DNA of 37,319 bases, from positions 1 through 37,319 of the forward strand of contig SLCI01000114.1 in assembly GCA_007125875.1 (NCBI GenBank), written 5' to 3'. Source of the DNA: Kiritimatiellia bacterium (lineage in GTDB: Bacteria; Verrucomicrobiota; Kiritimatiellia; SLAD01). The notes under the pieces were generated by a model. That model made no database searches, had not been told where the DNA came from, and worked only from the letters and a program-made list of their open reading frames with translations. The first letter of the stretch is position 1; every line of letters starts with the position of its first letter. Positions 16,560-24,018 of the stretch are shown here, piece after piece. Position numbers and translations under genes: made by a program.

Positions 16560-18593
16560 TTACTCGTCTTCTTCTTCATGCTGCTTGGCTTCAGCCATCA
16601 CCTTTTGCGCGATGTTCGCGGGTACAACCTCATAGCGGGCATAGGCCATCTCAAAACTACCGCGACCACCCGTCATACTGCGCAATTCAGAGGAGTAACG
16701 GAAGATCTCTGCTTGCGGCACCTCAGCGGTGACCACTTGCATACCGTCGCCACTCTCCACGCCCATGATGCGTCCACGCTTGTGATTCAAGTCGCCGGTA
16801 ATATCGCCCATGAACTGATCTGGAATCGTCACGGTCAGCTTCATAATGGGCTCGAGCAGCACGGGCTTGGCTTTACTCATACCGTCACGCAGTGCGCGCG
16901 CACCGGCAATCTTGAATGCCACTTCAGAGGAGTCCACATCATGATACGACCCATCGTAAACCGTAATCTTGACGTTCATTACAGGGTATCCTGCTACGGC
17001 ACCTCGTAAGAGCCCCTCCTGCAATCCTTTCTGTACCGCCGGCATAAAATTGCCGGGAATCACACCGCCGACAATCGCGTTTACAAACCACTCTTCATCG
17101 GACGGATCACGCGGGGCGACCCGCAGATACACTTCGCCATATTGGCCGCGACCACCGGATTGCTTCTTATGCTTGTGATGCCCTTCGCCTTGCGCGGTGA
17201 TGGTCTCACGATAAGCCACGCGCGGTGTGTGCAGCTCAACCTCGACATGATTACGTTCTTTCATACGCTCGACGGCCGCCTCCAATTGCTGGTCGCCTAA
17301 GCCAGAAAGGATCATCTCATGGGTTTCACTGTTGCGTTCCGTATGAATGGTCGGATCTTCGTCCGCCACACGATGCAAAGCGGTCGCCAACTTATCTTCG
17401 TCACCCTGTTTCTTGGCCGTGACAGAGTAGAAGGTGGTGGCGGAAGGGAATTCAATCGTATTGAAGTGAATCTCACTACCCACCGCGCAGAGTGAATCGT
17501 TCAACTCCGTCGCCTTCAATTTTGGAATCGCCACGATATCACCGGCATGTGCAACGTCGATCTCCTCCTGTTTCTTGCCGTTGATGATCATCAAGTGACC
17601 AACTTTTTCCTTCTGACCTTTCGTCGCATTATAAATTTCCTGACCTTTTTTAAGGCTCCCGCCATAAACACGTACGAAGGATACCTGCCCCGTGAACGGA
17701 TCATTCAGGGAACGCCAGACAAATCCTGAAAACGGCGCATCTGGATTCACATCAACGACCGAACCGTCCTTGTCCTTGACGGGGCGTTCCGGCGGTGAGG
17801 GCAGTAATAACGAGATGCCTTCCAGTAATTCCTCCAAGCCCAAATTAGTTTTAGACGAAACAGCAAAAACGGGGATCAAGTTGCCATCGTGCACGGCGCC
17901 ATGTAGGCCGGCAGCAATTTCTTCCGCTGATAAATCCTCGCCACCAAGATATTTTTCAATTAGGGCGTCGTCAGTTTCCGCGGCGTACTCAACCAGTGCC
18001 CCTTTCATTTCCTTGGCGCGATCAGCGATGTCCGCCGGGATTTCTTTAGCGGCCATGACGTCGATCACACTCTTGTGATCCAGCGTGGGAATAACGACCG
18101 GCACACATTGTGCGCCCCACAAGCCTTGGATGGCTTCCAAGGCCCCATAGAAATCGGCATTCTCTTTATCGATGCCGGTCACCACGATCGCACGCGGCAA
18201 TCCAGCCAGCTCGCAGTTTTTCCATGCACGGTGTGTACCAACCTGCACGCCAGAAACGGCATCAACGACAATCACTCCACCATCGGACACGGCCGTGGCT
18301 GATAAGACTTGGCCATAGAAATCAGCATATCCAGGGGTGTCCAGAGCAACCAACTCCATGTCGCGACCGCCCTTGGTCTTATAGACCAAATCGAAAGATG
18401 TCGCCCACATCGAGATCTGACGTGATTTTTCCTCGTCGGTCCAATCGGAAGCGCTGGTGCCGTTATCGGGAGAGCCTTGACGATCTGTAACCCCCAGCTT
18501 GAAGAGAATGGCATCGAGCAAAGCCGTCTTGCCCGAACCGGTATGCCCCAATAAAGCGAAATTGCGGACGTTGGTGATCTCGATATTCTTCAT
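16560..18593 (-). CDS. elongation factor G-like GTPase
   Basis: The 677-residue translational GTPase is related to EF-G but not the canonical one. Its P-loop is GHTGSGKT (residues 16-23) instead of GHIDHGKT, G3 is DTPGYADF, and the G4 region is TGIDKE instead of NKxD. The EF-G domain order is visible: G domain to ~270, beta-barrel domain II (PFSGFVWRSLNDPFTGQVSF), domains III/IV (GRGQYGEVYLRVAPR), and domain V with the usual LEPIMKLTVTIP segment followed by SMTGGRGSFEMAY. It ends in an acidic tail, EEEDE. Such paralogs are annotated EF-G-like or EF-G2, and their role is not settled. AGAGG precedes the ATG at 18593. The genuine fusA is presumably elsewhere. Confidence 0.9.
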   Translation of the reverse strand: MKNIEITNVRNFALLGHTGSGKTALLDAILFKLGVTDRQGSPDNGTSASDWTDEEKSRQISMWATSFDLVYKTKGGRDMELVALDTPGYADFYGQVLSATAVSDGGVIVVDAVSGVQVGTHRAWKNCELAGLPRAIVVTGIDKENADFYGALEAIQGLWGAQCVPVVIPTLDHKSVIDVMAAKEIPADIADRAKEMKGALVEYAAETDDALIEKYLGGEDLSAEEIAAGLHGAVHDGNLIPVFAVSSKTNLGLEELLEGISLLLPSPPERPVKDKDGSVVDVNPDAPFSGFVWRSLNDPFTGQVSFVRVYGGSLKKGQEIYNATKGQKEKVGHLMIINGKKQEEIDVAHAGDIVAIPKLKATELNDSLCAVGSEIHFNTIEFPSATTFYSVTAKKQGDEDKLATALHRVADEDPTIHTERNSETHEMILSGLGDQQLEAAVERMKERNHVEVELHTPRVAYRETITAQGEGHHKHKKQSGGRGQYGEVYLRVAPRDPSDEEWFVNAIVGGVIPGNFMPAVQKGLQEGLLRGAVAGYPVMNVKITVYDGSYHDVDSSEVAFKIAGARALRDGMSKAKPVLLEPIMKLTVTIPDQFMGDITGDLNHKRGRIMGVESGDGMQVVTAEVPQAEIFRYSSELRSMTGGRGSFEMAYARYEVVPANIAQKVMAEAKQHEEEDE

Positions 18594-18695
18594 CAGCTGT
18601 GCCTCTCCCTCGTCATTATGGTACGTCTAATTACGCTTCAGCGGCGTACCGGTGAGAGTCCACAAGGAACGCCGACAAAAGCACGTGAAATGGTT

Positions 18696-18720
18696 GCTGT
18701 GACGATGATCACGTCACAGC
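18696..18720. promoter_or_regulatory. perfect 9-bp inverted repeat, CRP-like half-sites
   Basis: GCTGTGACG and CGTCACAGC pair perfectly around a 7-base loop. Inside, TGTGA-CGATGA-TCACG (18698-18713) matches the CRP/FNR-family consensus TGTGA-N6-TCACA at 9 of 10 positions. It lies about 105 bases upstream of the EF-G-like start. It could be an operator for that gene or simply a hairpin. No matching promoter hexamers could be assigned with confidence. Confidence 0.35.
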
Positions 18721-19006
18721 GTCCGAGTGCCTCATTGATACGACACTTAAGGGCGTTTGACAACGAGAAAGCCGTTTATGAGCCTTCGGTCAACTATGAA
18801 GAAATGCATCAGGGAAAGCCCCATCGAGGTTCCTCGAGTGGACGGTTAGAGGGACCGGGGTCGGACCACAGGTTTCTCCAGAACATCAACGGTTTGCGAC
18901 TGCGAAACGGCATGATTATGGGCTTAGAGGCGCCTTTTGAGGGTGGTTTAAGGCTCTAAGGGCTGAGAATGTGACGAGCCGGACGGATGGGAATGGGCAC
19001 CAATGC

Positions 19007-19148
19007 TTTTCCAACGATTGGAAAACGGCCCGAAAATTTTTCCAACGATTGGAAAAAGTGCGGGAAAAAGTTCCAACGATTGGAAAACTCACCTAAAAAG
19101 TTTCCAATGATTGGAAAATGGCGAAAAGTTTCTCCCAATGATTGGAGA
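19007..19148. repeat. five-copy palindrome array, exact 31-bp period
   Basis: The palindrome TTCCAAYGATTGGAA occurs with centres at 19016, 19047, 19078 and 19109. A degenerate fifth copy (TCTCCCAATGATTGGAGA) is centred at 19140. Every centre-to-centre step is exactly 31 bases. The first three copies have ACGAT in the middle and the last two have ATGAT. Spacers are A/G-rich and not identical. Copies 1, 2 and 4 extend into flanking T and A runs, which lengthens the stems. Confidence 0.9.
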
Positions 19149-19318
19149 CGTATCTTTTGCGCTGCGGGCGGGGCATGTTTCGGCTGGCGGTTGTCTTCGC
19201 GGACAGTTAGCTGTTGGTTGGGATTGAGATGTCTCGACAGGCTCGACATGACTGCGTTTTTTGATGTCGCTCCATTGGCGCGGCTTGCTGAGCTTGCTCT
19301 CTGTTGCGTGATGGGATC

Positions 19319-19496
19319 GGTAGGGCGAGGCTGCCTGCCCGTCCTCCGGCGGGTCTCGCCGAGCCGCTGGAGCAGGCGCAAGCACAGGGTCAGCACGGGT
19401 GCAGATCATGCTCACGGCTCATCCAGAGGATTCGCCCTACCAAATTTGGACGTGACCCACATTTTTTGCCGCACTGCGGATGGTTTTGAGACAGCC
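19319..19496 (-). repeat. 179-bp dispersed repeat, copy 2 (inverted)
   Basis: Reverse-complement copy of 14893-15071. The core at 19319-19441 is also 123 bases. It ends GGTAGGGCGA/TCGCCCTACC, a perfect 10-base inverted repeat. The GGCTGTCTCAAAACC block sits at the same distance (55 against 56 bases) from the core. It lies downstream of manC, beside the palindrome array. Confidence 0.8.
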
Positions 19497-19641
19497 TCTC
19501 CCATCGAGCCGTTGGAAAGAGTGCGGGATGATGACCGAACCTGGCGCCGCGAAGCACCTGCTCGGCGGAAGCGGGTCGAGTAAGTGTGGAGATGAAGTGT
19601 TCCCGTGAAGCGGGCGGGTGGCCCCTGCCCCGCCAGCGTCT

Positions 19642-20721
19642 TTACAGCCACTGTTTCTTGTCGGCTTGCTTCAGCTTTTCGACCAGTTTCTTGACGTCTT
19701 GGGCCCGGTCTCGAGGACAGATCAAGGTGGCGTCATCCGCCTGGACGACAATCAAATCAGACACACCGATTAAGGCGGTTAGCCGCCCTTTCGAATAGAC
19801 GATATTCTGATTGGCATCGACTGTCTCACTATCCCCAATCGACACATTCCCCTCGGCATCGGCATCAAAGTGATTATCGAGCGCCGGCCAAGCGCCAACG
19901 TCATCCCAGGCAAACGTGCCGCGCACCATTAGGATATTGTCGGCCTTCTCCATCAGTGCGTAATCAATCGAGATCTTCTCAAGATCAGCATACGCATCGC
20001 GCAACGCATCCGAAAAAGCTTCCGTGTGTGCGACGGGCGTAAGGTCGTCAATTAGGCTTTTTAGTGGGAGCCGATGACGCTCCAAGGCGTTTTCGATGGC
20101 GCGGACCGACCAAATGAACATGCCGGAATTCCAGCAGAAACGGCCTGACTCCAAATACGTTTGTGCCGTTTCGGCATCGGGCTTCTCAACGAAGCGGATC
20201 GCCTTCAGGAACGTGACCGCTTCGATTTCGGCATCCACATCCGCCGCTTCAATGTAGCCGTAGCCTGTGCTGGGTTCGGTGGGCTGGATGCCGATCGTAA
20301 TCAGGACGTCGCGCTGCTGCGCAAGCAAAAGACTTTGCTTCAGCGTGTTGCGATAGATATCCAAATCACCGATGACATGATCAGCGGTCAGAATACAAAA
20401 GGATGCATCAGGATCTTTAGCTTTGACTAACGCTGCCCCTAACGCGGCGGCTGCTGCGGTATCGCGTCCAACCGGCTCACCAATAATGTTTTCCAGCGGT
20501 AGTTGAGGAGCAGCGGCTTGCGATGCCTCCACCAAGTCCTGATTGGTAATGACATACACGCGCTCTGGCGGGATGAGGCCTTCGAGCCGATCCACGGCCT
20601 GCGCCAGGAGCGTCGCATCGCCTACCAGTGAAAGCAATTGTTTGGGACGCTGGGTACGACTGAGCGGCCAAAACCGTTCACCACGTCCACCAGCCAAAAT
20701 TACTGCATACATTCGATCCAT
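19642..20721 (-). CDS. manC: mannose-1-phosphate guanylyltransferase
   Basis: It makes GDP-mannose from mannose-1-phosphate and GTP for surface polysaccharides. The 359-residue protein starts with the nucleotidyltransferase loop LAGGRGERFWPLSR and contains RFVEKPD and GTFAWDDVGAWPAL, typical of this family. It is the short form: the cupin isomerase domain of bifunctional ManC/AlgA is absent. ATG at 20721 is favoured because GAGG lies 7-8 bases upstream, overlapping the trpA stop; ATGs at 20724 and 20712 are alternatives. It is the last gene of the long minus-strand run. Confidence 0.9.
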   Translation of the reverse strand: MDRMYAVILAGGRGERFWPLSRTQRPKQLLSLVGDATLLAQAVDRLEGLIPPERVYVITNQDLVEASQAAAPQLPLENIIGEPVGRDTAAAAALGAALVKAKDPDASFCILTADHVIGDLDIYRNTLKQSLLLAQQRDVLITIGIQPTEPSTGYGYIEAADVDAEIEAVTFLKAIRFVEKPDAETAQTYLESGRFCWNSGMFIWSVRAIENALERHRLPLKSLIDDLTPVAHTEAFSDALRDAYADLEKISIDYALMEKADNILMVRGTFAWDDVGAWPALDNHFDADAEGNVSIGDSETVDANQNIVYSKGRLTALIGVSDLIVVQADDATLICPRDRAQDVKKLVEKLKQADKKQWL

Positions 20722-20729
20722 CATATTCC

Positions 20730-21530
20730 TCACTTTTTGACGGCACTAACCATTTCCGCCAGCCATTCCCCGACTTGCTTCAATGCGCTGGGCGAACGGC
20801 CCGCTTCATGCAGCCGCTGAACGATCGCACTGCCGACTACAATCGCATCCGCCCCGCGCGACGCGGTCTTGGCCTGTTTGGGATTCGAGATACCAAAGCC
20901 CAGCGCCAGCGGCACATCGGTCACAGAGCGAGCCCGCTTGAGCAAATCGGTCGCCTCCGAAGCCAGTTTGGTTTGCATTCCCGTGACGCCAGTCCGCGAG
21001 ACGGCGTAAACGAAGCCGCTGGCATGCCGAACAATGGACTGGATCCGTTGCGTCGACGTAGTCGGCGTGATCAGGGGAATATAGTTCAGCCCTGCCGAGT
21101 GCAATTGGTCTGCATAACTGCCGGTTTCTTCTGCGGGCAGATCCAAGATCAACATGCCGTCAATGCCGACCTTGCCCGCTCGACGAATCGCGCGCTCAAA
21201 GCCGGGCGCATACAGCAAATTCATGTAGCAGTAGCACATCACCGGGATCGCACTGGTCTCGCGCAACATTTTCACCATGTCAAAAATGCCGTTCAACGTG
21301 GTACCCGACTCCAAAGCACGCATCGCCGATTCTTGATTTACGCGCCCATCGGCTAAGGGATCAGAGAACGGGATGCCCAACTCCACAATGTCCACACCAG
21401 CGTTTTCCAGCAGCTTAATGTGCTTGAGCGTTTGTTCCAAATCCGGGTCACCGGCGGTGATATAGGCAATGAATCCCTTTTGTTTCTGCCTTTTTAAGTC
21501 TGTAAAGCATTGGTCAATTCGTGTCTGCAT
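20730..21530 (-). CDS. trpA: tryptophan synthase alpha chain
   Basis: It cleaves indole-3-glycerol phosphate to indole and glyceraldehyde-3-phosphate, passing indole to TrpB. The catalytic pair is present as E50 (DIVELGIPFSDP) and D61 (LADG), matching E49/D60 of the enteric enzyme; the 266-residue length is normal. The phosphate-binding GFGISNP and a late VVGSAIV segment are also present. It starts four bases after coaX and is followed by manC. No other trp gene is near, so it is separated from trpB, which is unusual. Confidence 0.96.
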   Translation of the reverse strand: MQTRIDQCFTDLKRQKQKGFIAYITAGDPDLEQTLKHIKLLENAGVDIVELGIPFSDPLADGRVNQESAMRALESGTTLNGIFDMVKMLRETSAIPVMCYCYMNLLYAPGFERAIRRAGKVGIDGMLILDLPAEETGSYADQLHSAGLNYIPLITPTTSTQRIQSIVRHASGFVYAVSRTGVTGMQTKLASEATDLLKRARSVTDVPLALGFGISNPKQAKTASRGADAIVVGSAIVQRLHEAGRSPSALKQVGEWLAEMVSAVKK

Positions 21531-21534
21531 TGAT

Positions 21535-22329
21535 CTATTCTTTCCGATTCAATTCATAAATGCGACCTAACCCATACAAGGTGAGATCACGATCATAGTA
21601 AAGCGGTAATTCCATCCCCTTTAGCACCCAACGCGCGTATCCCCCCGTCGCACATAGCGTGACGCGTTGATAGCGGAGCCGACGCATCAAATGGAGGCAG
21701 ATCTCTTTTACCATACCACGGTAACCGTGCAATGCCCCTAATCGCATCGCCTGCTCGGTCGTTTTGCCCACGGCTTGGCGAATTGGCATCAATTCGACCG
21801 GGGGAAGCAATGAAGTCTTTTCGGCCAGATAGGACAGCATCAAATCGGGTCCCGGCGCAATGACACCACCGGTGTAGCCCTTACGCGGTTGAATAATGTC
21901 AAAGGTCGTGGCCGTACCGATATCAATCACAATGATCGGAATCTCATAGCGCGCGACGGCACCGGCCACATTGGCTAACCGATCTTGCCCAATACGCTCA
22001 GGTTGCGGGTATGTGATCGCTGCGCCTAACTGCAACTGGTGATTCACGAGCAACGGCTCTACGCCCGATAAACGATGTGTCAACTTCAGGAACTTATCGT
22101 TGACTTTCGGGACCACGGAAGCGACTACCACGCCGCGCGGGTTTTGCTGTGCGCGCCAACTCTTCAGTAAATCACGCAATGCCGCGCCATTCAGTTCGGC
22201 CGTCGGGATTCGTTCACGCTTCACAATCCGACCCGATGTATACCAGCCCAATGAAGTGCTGGAATTACCCACATCAATGACCCAAACGGGGAGCTGCGCC
22301 ATCCGAGCAGTGACAGGTCGCTTCCTCAT
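21535..22329 (-). CDS. coaX: type III pantothenate kinase
   Basis: It phosphorylates pantothenate in the first step of coenzyme A synthesis. The ASKHA-fold motifs of type III enzymes are visible: VIDVGNSSTSLGWY at the N-terminus, ERIGQDRLANVAGA in the middle, and IVIDIGTATTFDII, followed by GGVIAPGPDLM. The 264-residue length is normal. It has no bifunctional BirA domain. Its ATG overlaps the nadC stop (ATGA), so the two cofactor genes are probably translated together. Confidence 0.95.
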   Translation of the reverse strand: MRKRPVTARMAQLPVWVIDVGNSSTSLGWYTSGRIVKRERIPTAELNGAALRDLLKSWRAQQNPRGVVVASVVPKVNDKFLKLTHRLSGVEPLLVNHQLQLGAAITYPQPERIGQDRLANVAGAVARYEIPIIVIDIGTATTFDIIQPRKGYTGGVIAPGPDLMLSYLAEKTSLLPPVELMPIRQAVGKTTEQAMRLGALHGYRGMVKEICLHLMRRLRYQRVTLCATGGYARWVLKGMELPLYYDRDLTLYGLGRIYELNRKE

Positions 22330-23198
22330 TGAACGGTTTCATCCCAATCCATCGCACAATCGAAGGCATCGATGGAGTGCGTCAATGCACCGATCGACAA
22401 CGCCGTAGGGCCCGCCTCCGCATAGGCGCGGACGGTATCCAAGGTGATGCCACCGGACACCTCAGTCTTAATCTGATCCCCACATCGTTGCACGCAGTCT
22501 CTGACTTGGTCAGGCGTCATGTTGTCCAGCAGGACCCAGTCGGGCCGTGCTGACAACACATCGTCGAGTTGTTCCGGATGATCAATTTCGATTTGGATCG
22601 GAATTTCGGGGAAGCGCGCGCGAGCCGCTTGGATAGCTCCTGCGATCGAGCGTCCTTCACCCGACATCCAGTACGCTAAGTGATTGTCTTTGATCATCAC
22701 GCGATCATAAAGCCCCATGCGATGATTCTGTCCCCCTCCACAGCGCACGGCATATTTATCGAGCAGCCGCCAACCGGGCGCCGTTTTGCGCGTATCGAGA
22801 ATCATGACGGGCAAGTCGTTGATCCGCTCGCGATAAGTGGCTGTGCGTGTCGCAATCCCGCTTAACCGCTGCACAAAATTCAGCGCCACGCGCTCGGCCG
22901 AAAGGAGTGCACGCGCCTTTCCGCGAACCTGCAGAATCTGTTCACCCGACGTAATGTGGGCGCCATCACCAGCACAAATCTTTACCGTAGCGAGCGGATC
23001 GAGCTGACGAAAGACAGCTGAGGCAATATGCACACCGCACAAAACGCCCTCCTCGCGGGCGATCAGAGAGGCCGCCGCTTTTGCGCTTTCGGGAACCAGC
23101 GACAGCGTAGTGACGTCGCCTGTCCCTAAATCCTCCGTCAACGCCATCTGAATCAAGCGCTCAGCCGCGCTAACACTTTGCTCGATACGTTCCATCAT
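22326..23198 (-). CDS. nadC: nicotinate-nucleotide pyrophosphorylase (carboxylating)
   Basis: Quinolinate phosphoribosyltransferase converts quinolinate and PRPP to nicotinate mononucleotide in de novo NAD synthesis. The segments LTEDLGTGDVTT, ILDTRKTAPGWRLLDKYAV, GGGQNHRMGLYD and MIKDNHLAY are diagnostic, and QIEIDHPEQLDD with VLLDNMTPD follows. The product has 290 residues. The start is the ATG at 23198, which overlaps the gspI stop as AATGATGG; the frame extends further upstream but has no family similarity there. It overlaps coaX by four bases. Confidence 0.96.
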   Translation of the reverse strand: MMERIEQSVSAAERLIQMALTEDLGTGDVTTLSLVPESAKAAASLIAREEGVLCGVHIASAVFRQLDPLATVKICAGDGAHITSGEQILQVRGKARALLSAERVALNFVQRLSGIATRTATYRERINDLPVMILDTRKTAPGWRLLDKYAVRCGGGQNHRMGLYDRVMIKDNHLAYWMSGEGRSIAGAIQAARARFPEIPIQIEIDHPEQLDDVLSARPDWVLLDNMTPDQVRDCVQRCGDQIKTEVSGGITLDTVRAYAEAGPTALSIGALTHSIDAFDCAMDWDETVQ

Positions 23199-23536
23199 TC
23201 CGCCCTGGAGGGTGAAAGGTGATGCGCACTGACAGCAACCAACCCGCTGCTGCGATCGCGCCACCGTTGCATCAACCAAACGCCATCACCATCGAATTGC
23301 GTGGCAGGAACTTCTTCAAAAAAAAATTCCAGGCCGCGTCGATCAATCTCTCGAGCACTGCCCTGCGGTTGTTGTGCGGAAGCAATCATGATCTGAGCTG
23401 CAGTACGGCGCGCAGCATCTCCGCGCGATTCGGATCGGAGTGCACTAAAAACGGATTGGCCAGCTGCGATCCCCAGAAAGGCCAAAATAAATAAGGCCAC
23501 CAATACCTCAATCAGGCTAAAGCCATGCTGCTTCAT
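23195..23536 (-). CDS. gspI: GspI-like minor pseudopilin
   Basis: A type IV pilin-like N-terminus is clear: a four-residue leader, the prepilin peptidase site G/FSLIEV with Glu at +5, and a hydrophobic helix LVALFILAFLGIAA. The 113-residue length and the pattern of FSLIEVLVALFILAFLG fit the type II secretion minor pseudopilin GspI, although assignment within pseudopilins is less sure. A pairing helix and a small C-terminal domain follow. It overlaps gspG by four bases (ATGA) and nadC by one to four. No prepilin peptidase or secretion ATPase is in the window. Confidence 0.75.
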   Translation of the reverse strand: MKQHGFSLIEVLVALFILAFLGIAAGQSVFSALRSESRGDAARRTAAQIMIASAQQPQGSAREIDRRGLEFFFEEVPATQFDGDGVWLMQRWRDRSSGLVAVSAHHLSPSRAE

Positions 23537-24018
23537 AACTGCGCGCTAGAAATCTCGGCTGCTGTGCCGGTTCCGCCCGGTTGGCCATCGCTACCATACG
23601 AGATGATTTCGAATGGCTCCCCCGCTCGGCCCGGAGAGAGATAAATGAAAGGATTGCCCCACGGATCGTCCGGCACGCGCGCACGCCCTAAATAGCCGCC
23701 CGCCGGGAAATCACGCGGAACAGGAGAAATTGTGGGGCGCTCAACCAGCGCCTGTAGCCCCTGCGCCTGGGTGGGATAACGCCCGTGATCGATATAGAAC
23801 GACTGCAGCGCTTGCTCCAGCACGCTAATTTGTAGTTTGGCCGTATCCACGCGCGATTCAGACTGATGGCGAATCACATTAATGGTCACGATACTGGCCA
23901 AGCCCATCACAATAACCAGTACCACCAAAACTTCGATTAGGGTGAAGCCTCGGCGCTGTAAATCATCCCCAGCATTTATATGTTTCAGATCGCTCACGTC
24001 GTCTCCATGTCTGATCAT
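23533..24018 (-). CDS. gspG: GspG-like major pseudopilin
   Basis: It has a GspG hallmark sequence: prepilin cleavage at RRG/FTLIEVLVVLVIVMGLAS, then YPTQAQGLQALVERP, the conserved DPWGNPFIYLSPG, and FEIISYGSDGQPGGTGTAAE, which holds the calcium-binding loop of GspG. The start is uncertain. ATG at 24018 overlaps the epimerase stop (TGATG) and gives a 24-residue leader. A GTG at 23997 has a strong GGAG five bases upstream and gives a 17-residue leader. It is paired with gspI only, so the remaining secretion genes must lie elsewhere if present. Confidence 0.92.
   Translation of the reverse strand: MIRHGDDVSDLKHINAGDDLQRRGFTLIEVLVVLVIVMGLASIVTINVIRHQSESRVDTAKLQISVLEQALQSFYIDHGRYPTQAQGLQALVERPTISPVPRDFPAGGYLGRARVPDDPWGNPFIYLSPGRAGEPFEIISYGSDGQPGGTGTAAEISSAQL

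Larger units (their letters stand above)
18594..19641. other. 1-kb gene-free region with several repeats
   Basis: No convincing gene lies here. The 113-codon frame at 18618-18959 has no ribosome-binding site or recognisable motif. The left third (18594-18960) is unique sequence with one hairpin at 18696-18720. The middle holds the 31-bp palindrome array, and 19319-19496 is the inverted 179-bp repeat. Between them (19205-19318) are short phrases such as GTCTCGACAGGCTCGAC that look like dispersed-repeat debris, but have no second copy in the window. A GGCGGG/CCCGCC stem at 19613-19634 lies just past the manC stop and could end the long minus-strand run. Confidence 0.6.

Noticed and set aside
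18618..18959. 113-codon plus-strand frame in the 1-kb gene-free region
   Set aside because: It has no ribosome-binding site, no recognisable motif and an odd composition; it contains the 18696-18720 hairpin. Probably non-coding.
19007..19148. CRISPR array interpretation of the palindrome array
   Set aside because: The repeated part is only ~15-19 bases, the spacers are 12-16 bases of similar A/G-rich sequence, and there are no cas genes.
19007..19148. Simple rho-independent terminators for manC or the EF-G-like gene
   Set aside because: Five phased copies with a 3-base centre leave too small a loop for a normal terminator hairpin, and the array is not adjacent to either relevant stop.
19613..19634. 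GGCGGG/CCCGCC stem past manC as a firm terminator
   Set aside because: The stem is short, the loop is 10 bases and no T-run follows; kept only as a possibility in the description of the region.
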